Source: Acetobacteraceae bacterium (GTDB lineage Bacteria > Pseudomonadota > Alphaproteobacteria > Acetobacterales > Acetobacteraceae). Taken from it: a DNA stretch of 64,000 bases. Both the position numbers and the translations under genes were made by a program. The DNA is taken from positions 1 to 64,000 of the forward strand of contig PLXO01000031.1 in assembly GCA_003151425.1 (NCBI GenBank), in the 5' to 3' direction. Shown piece by piece: positions 62,715 to 64,000 of this stretch. The first letter of the stretch is position 1, and each line of letters opens with the position of its first letter. Under the pieces are notes generated by a model. The model was not told the origin of the DNA and searched no databases. It worked only from the letters and a program-made list of their open reading frames with translations.

Positions 62715-62918
62715 CTACTCGCCGCACGGCCTGCCGCTTGGTGCGGCGGGCAGCAGAGGGCGGCTCGGCCACTGCGACCCGCGCGGCGGCCACGGGGGCG
62801 ACCGCAGGGCTGCGCGGCAAGCCAAGAAATCCAGCGGCGCCAGCAGGGCACCGGCAACTGTCGCGATGATCAGAGCAGCCAGAGGAAGGTAAAGGACCAC
62901 CAGGACCACGTGCGTCAT
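62715..62918 (-). CDS. small membrane protein, module copy B
   Basis: A 67-residue protein beginning MTHVVLVVLYLPLAALIIATVAGALLAPLDF, followed by a basic, proline-rich tail. The LAALIIATVAGALLAPLD segment corresponds to LGALVMATLLGALLAPLD of copy A (59259-59438), and the ribosome site (GGAGCCCGACA) is shared. It follows the secreted-peptide gene at 62962 by 43 bp. Tails differ completely, so only the membrane part is conserved. Confidence 0.6.
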   Translation of the reverse strand: MTHVVLVVLYLPLAALIIATVAGALLAPLDFLACRAALRSPPWPPRGSQWPSRPLLPAAPSGRPCGE

Positions 62919-62961
62919 TGTCGGGCTCCTGCCGGAGTGCCGCGGTCAACGTCGGGACGGG

Positions 62962-63084
62962 TTAGCCGGCCGACTGGGACGGCGGGTACAGCGACACGGT
63001 CGAGGCGTGCGCCGCCGGGATCAGCGAAGCGGTGCCGAGGGCGATGCCGAGGACGGCCGCCAGAGTGAGGAACATGGTCTTCAT
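62962..63084 (-). CDS. 40-residue secreted peptide, copy 2
   Basis: MKTMFLTLAAVLGIALGTAS then LIPAAHA and STVSLYPPSQSAG. It differs from copy 1 at three residues and from copy 3 at one. Same GGAGAACGACG ribosome site. It is followed by the module-B membrane protein, then by emrA on the same strand. Confidence 0.78.
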   Translation of the reverse strand: MKTMFLTLAAVLGIALGTASLIPAAHASTVSLYPPSQSAG

Positions 63085-63096
63085 CGTCGTTCTCCT

Positions 63097-63176
63097 TGTT
63101 CTCCGCGCGTTGCGCGGTGATTGGTTCGCCGCGCTTTGCGCGGTGTTTGATTCGCCGCACGTTTCGCGGTGATTGA
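63097..63176. repeat. three ~26-bp units each with a CCGCGC-GCGCGG hairpin
   Basis: CCGCGCGTTGCGCGGTGATTG, CCGCGCTTTGCGCGGTGTTTG and CCGCACGTTTCGCGGTGATTG lie in tandem directly upstream (minus strand) of secreted-peptide copy 2. A related unit (CCGCGCGTCGCGCGGTGGTTG) lies at about 63355 upstream of copy 3. Each is a small perfect or near-perfect palindrome: operator sites or RNA hairpins. Confidence 0.75.
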
Positions 63177-63214
63177 ACTTTCTGCTTAGCGCTTCGGTCG
63201 CGGTCGCCGACGGG

Positions 63215-63337
63215 TTAGCCGGCCGACTGGGACGGCGGGTACAGCGACACGGTCGAAGCGTGTGCCGCGGGGATCAGCGAAGCGGTGCCCAGGGCGATGC
63301 CGAGGACGGCCGCCAGGGTGAGGAACGTGGTCTTCAT
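63215..63337 (-). CDS. 40-residue secreted peptide, copy 3
   Basis: MKTTFLTLAAVLGIALGTAS then LIPAAHA and STVSLYPPSQSAG. One substitution (Met to Thr at position 4) from copy 2. It has no associated membrane-protein gene; copy 2 follows instead. The track shows it only as the tail of a 175-residue frame that starts in repeat DNA; the internal ATG with GGAGAACGACG is the real start. Confidence 0.75.
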   Translation of the reverse strand: MKTTFLTLAAVLGIALGTASLIPAAHASTVSLYPPSQSAG

Positions 63338-63837
63338 CGTCGTTCTCCTTGTTTCCGCGCGTCGCGCGGTGGTTGATCTCGTCGTTGGGACCGTCTCATC
63401 GGGTTCCACCGACGCGACGGGATATGGCCCATGCCGCTTGCGCCGATAATCTGGTAAACCAGCACATGATTTATGCGTAAAGCGGCGAAATAGCCGGCTT
63501 GATCCTACTGCCGATGGCAGGTGGCCAGCGCGAGGCGCGCCCGTCGCTGACCCGACCGGTCGTCCAACCATCCATCGCGGCAGAGTGACGCTACCGATGC
63601 CCGGGACAAGCCCGGGCATGACGATGTGGGCGGCCACGGTGATGGGGGCGGGCATGACAATGTGGGCGGCATGGTGATGCGGGCGGGCATGGTGATACGG
63701 GCGGGCATGACGATCCGACGACGAGTCGATGGCAGCGCCCATGCGCGGCGTGCTGGCATCGACTCTTGCCTGTTCCGGGGTGCCCGGACTGTGACAGGAT
63801 ACAAGGCACGGGCTGATCAGCGGAACTGGAACGGGCG
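63338..63837. other. intergenic, with GGGCATGACGATGTGGGCGG-type repeats at 63605-63715
   Basis: No gene is supported. About six copies of a 15-20 bp unit around GGGCGGGCATGRTGATNC run head to tail between 63605 and 63715. The remainder shows nothing I recognise. Confidence 0.6.
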
Positions 63838-64000
63838 ATGCTCAATCTGACGAAAATGCGATCCTTGCTGGATGCGCGCCAGCCGAACCACGCTTTGCCG
63901 CAAGGCTGCTACACGGACCCCGAGGTGTTCGCGTTCGATCTGGCCGCAATCCATGAAAGGAACTGGATCCTGGCCGGGTTCGAGGTGGAGCTGCCGGAAC
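63838..64000 (+). CDS. Rieske ring-hydroxylating oxygenase alpha subunit, N-terminus (3' truncated by window)
   Basis: 54 codons are visible before the window ends. LTKMRSLLDARQPNHALPQGCYTDPEVFAFDLAAIHERNWILAGFEVELPE matches the N-terminal helices that precede the Rieske domain of aromatic-ring or quaternary-amine (carnitine/stachydrine-type) dioxygenases. The iron-sulfur ligands would lie just beyond the edge. Confidence 0.75.
   Translation, partial: MLNLTKMRSLLDARQPNHALPQGCYTDPEVFAFDLAAIHERNWILAGFEVELPE

Overview
The window looks like one contig of a high-GC alphaproteobacterium, most likely Rhodospirillales/Acetobacteraceae. This rests on roughly 65-70% GC, ATGA/GTGA-overlapped operons, a large set of ABC importers, Tat-type signals, families of tiny secreted peptides beside EmrAB-type efflux, and REP-like palindromes of the kind common in that group. 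The taxonomy is inference; there is no rRNA, tRNA or other phylogenetic marker here.

Layout. 0-2 kb: 3' end of a TPR-repeat protein, then a small toxin-antitoxin cluster (hicBA, an intact parD and a 30-codon parE stump). 2-7 kb: an oligopeptide/dipeptide-type ABC importer (two permeases, two ATPases, no binding protein), a small membrane protein and YraN. 7-13.5 kb: a secreted hypothetical protein, trehalose-6-phosphate synthase, a GT4 glycosyltransferase, and an aliphatic-sulfonate-type importer (SsuA-SsuC-SsuB order). 13.5-18.9 kb: a complete compact type II-C CRISPR-Cas locus. It has a divergent tracrRNA, cas9 (1025 aa), cas1, cas2 and an array of 12 identical 36-nt repeats, with a long perfect inverted repeat at each end of the array. 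19-32 kb: D-cysteine desulfhydrase, MsrP, a large hybrid histidine kinase, an AI-2E/PerM transporter, YqjD-like and YihY-like membrane proteins and a GAF protein. 30.5-34.7 kb: a polyamine/Fe-type importer (permease, ATPase, binding protein, permease). 34.7-45.3 kb: an acyl-CoA catabolic region (acyl-CoA ligase, thiolase, SDR, acyl-CoA dehydrogenase, phosphotransferase). It is interrupted by an accessory patch with a thiolase gene split by a TonB-domain insert, an orphan DUF1778 antitoxin and a frameshifted ApeA-like HEPN defence gene. 45.4-51 kb: an FbpABC-type importer and a carnitine/3-hydroxyacyl-CoA dehydrogenase. 51-58 kb: an ECF sigma factor with a divergent zinc-finger anti-sigma, then the prkA-yeaH-spoVR stress operon. 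58-64 kb: a doubly frameshifted winged-helix regulator, an EmrAB efflux pair flanked by duplicated small-peptide/small-membrane-protein modules, and the start of a Rieske oxygenase.

The Cas locus works as one unit. Cas1-Cas2 would add spacers, and the array is predicted to be read on the minus strand. Its repeats pair with the tracrRNA encoded just upstream of cas9, and the duplex guides Cas9. The last ~130 codons of cas9 (PAM-interacting region) fall from about 70% to about 48% GC at a sharp boundary, which suggests domain exchange.

A second pattern runs through the whole window. Short imperfect tandem repeats of about 13-60 bp sit at gene junctions (stop/start overlaps) and inside a few genes. 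In two cases (6356 and 33760) the duplicated gene start has become a tiny leader ORF whose stop overlaps the real start codon. This junctional repeat expansion is not explained by any standard feature type.
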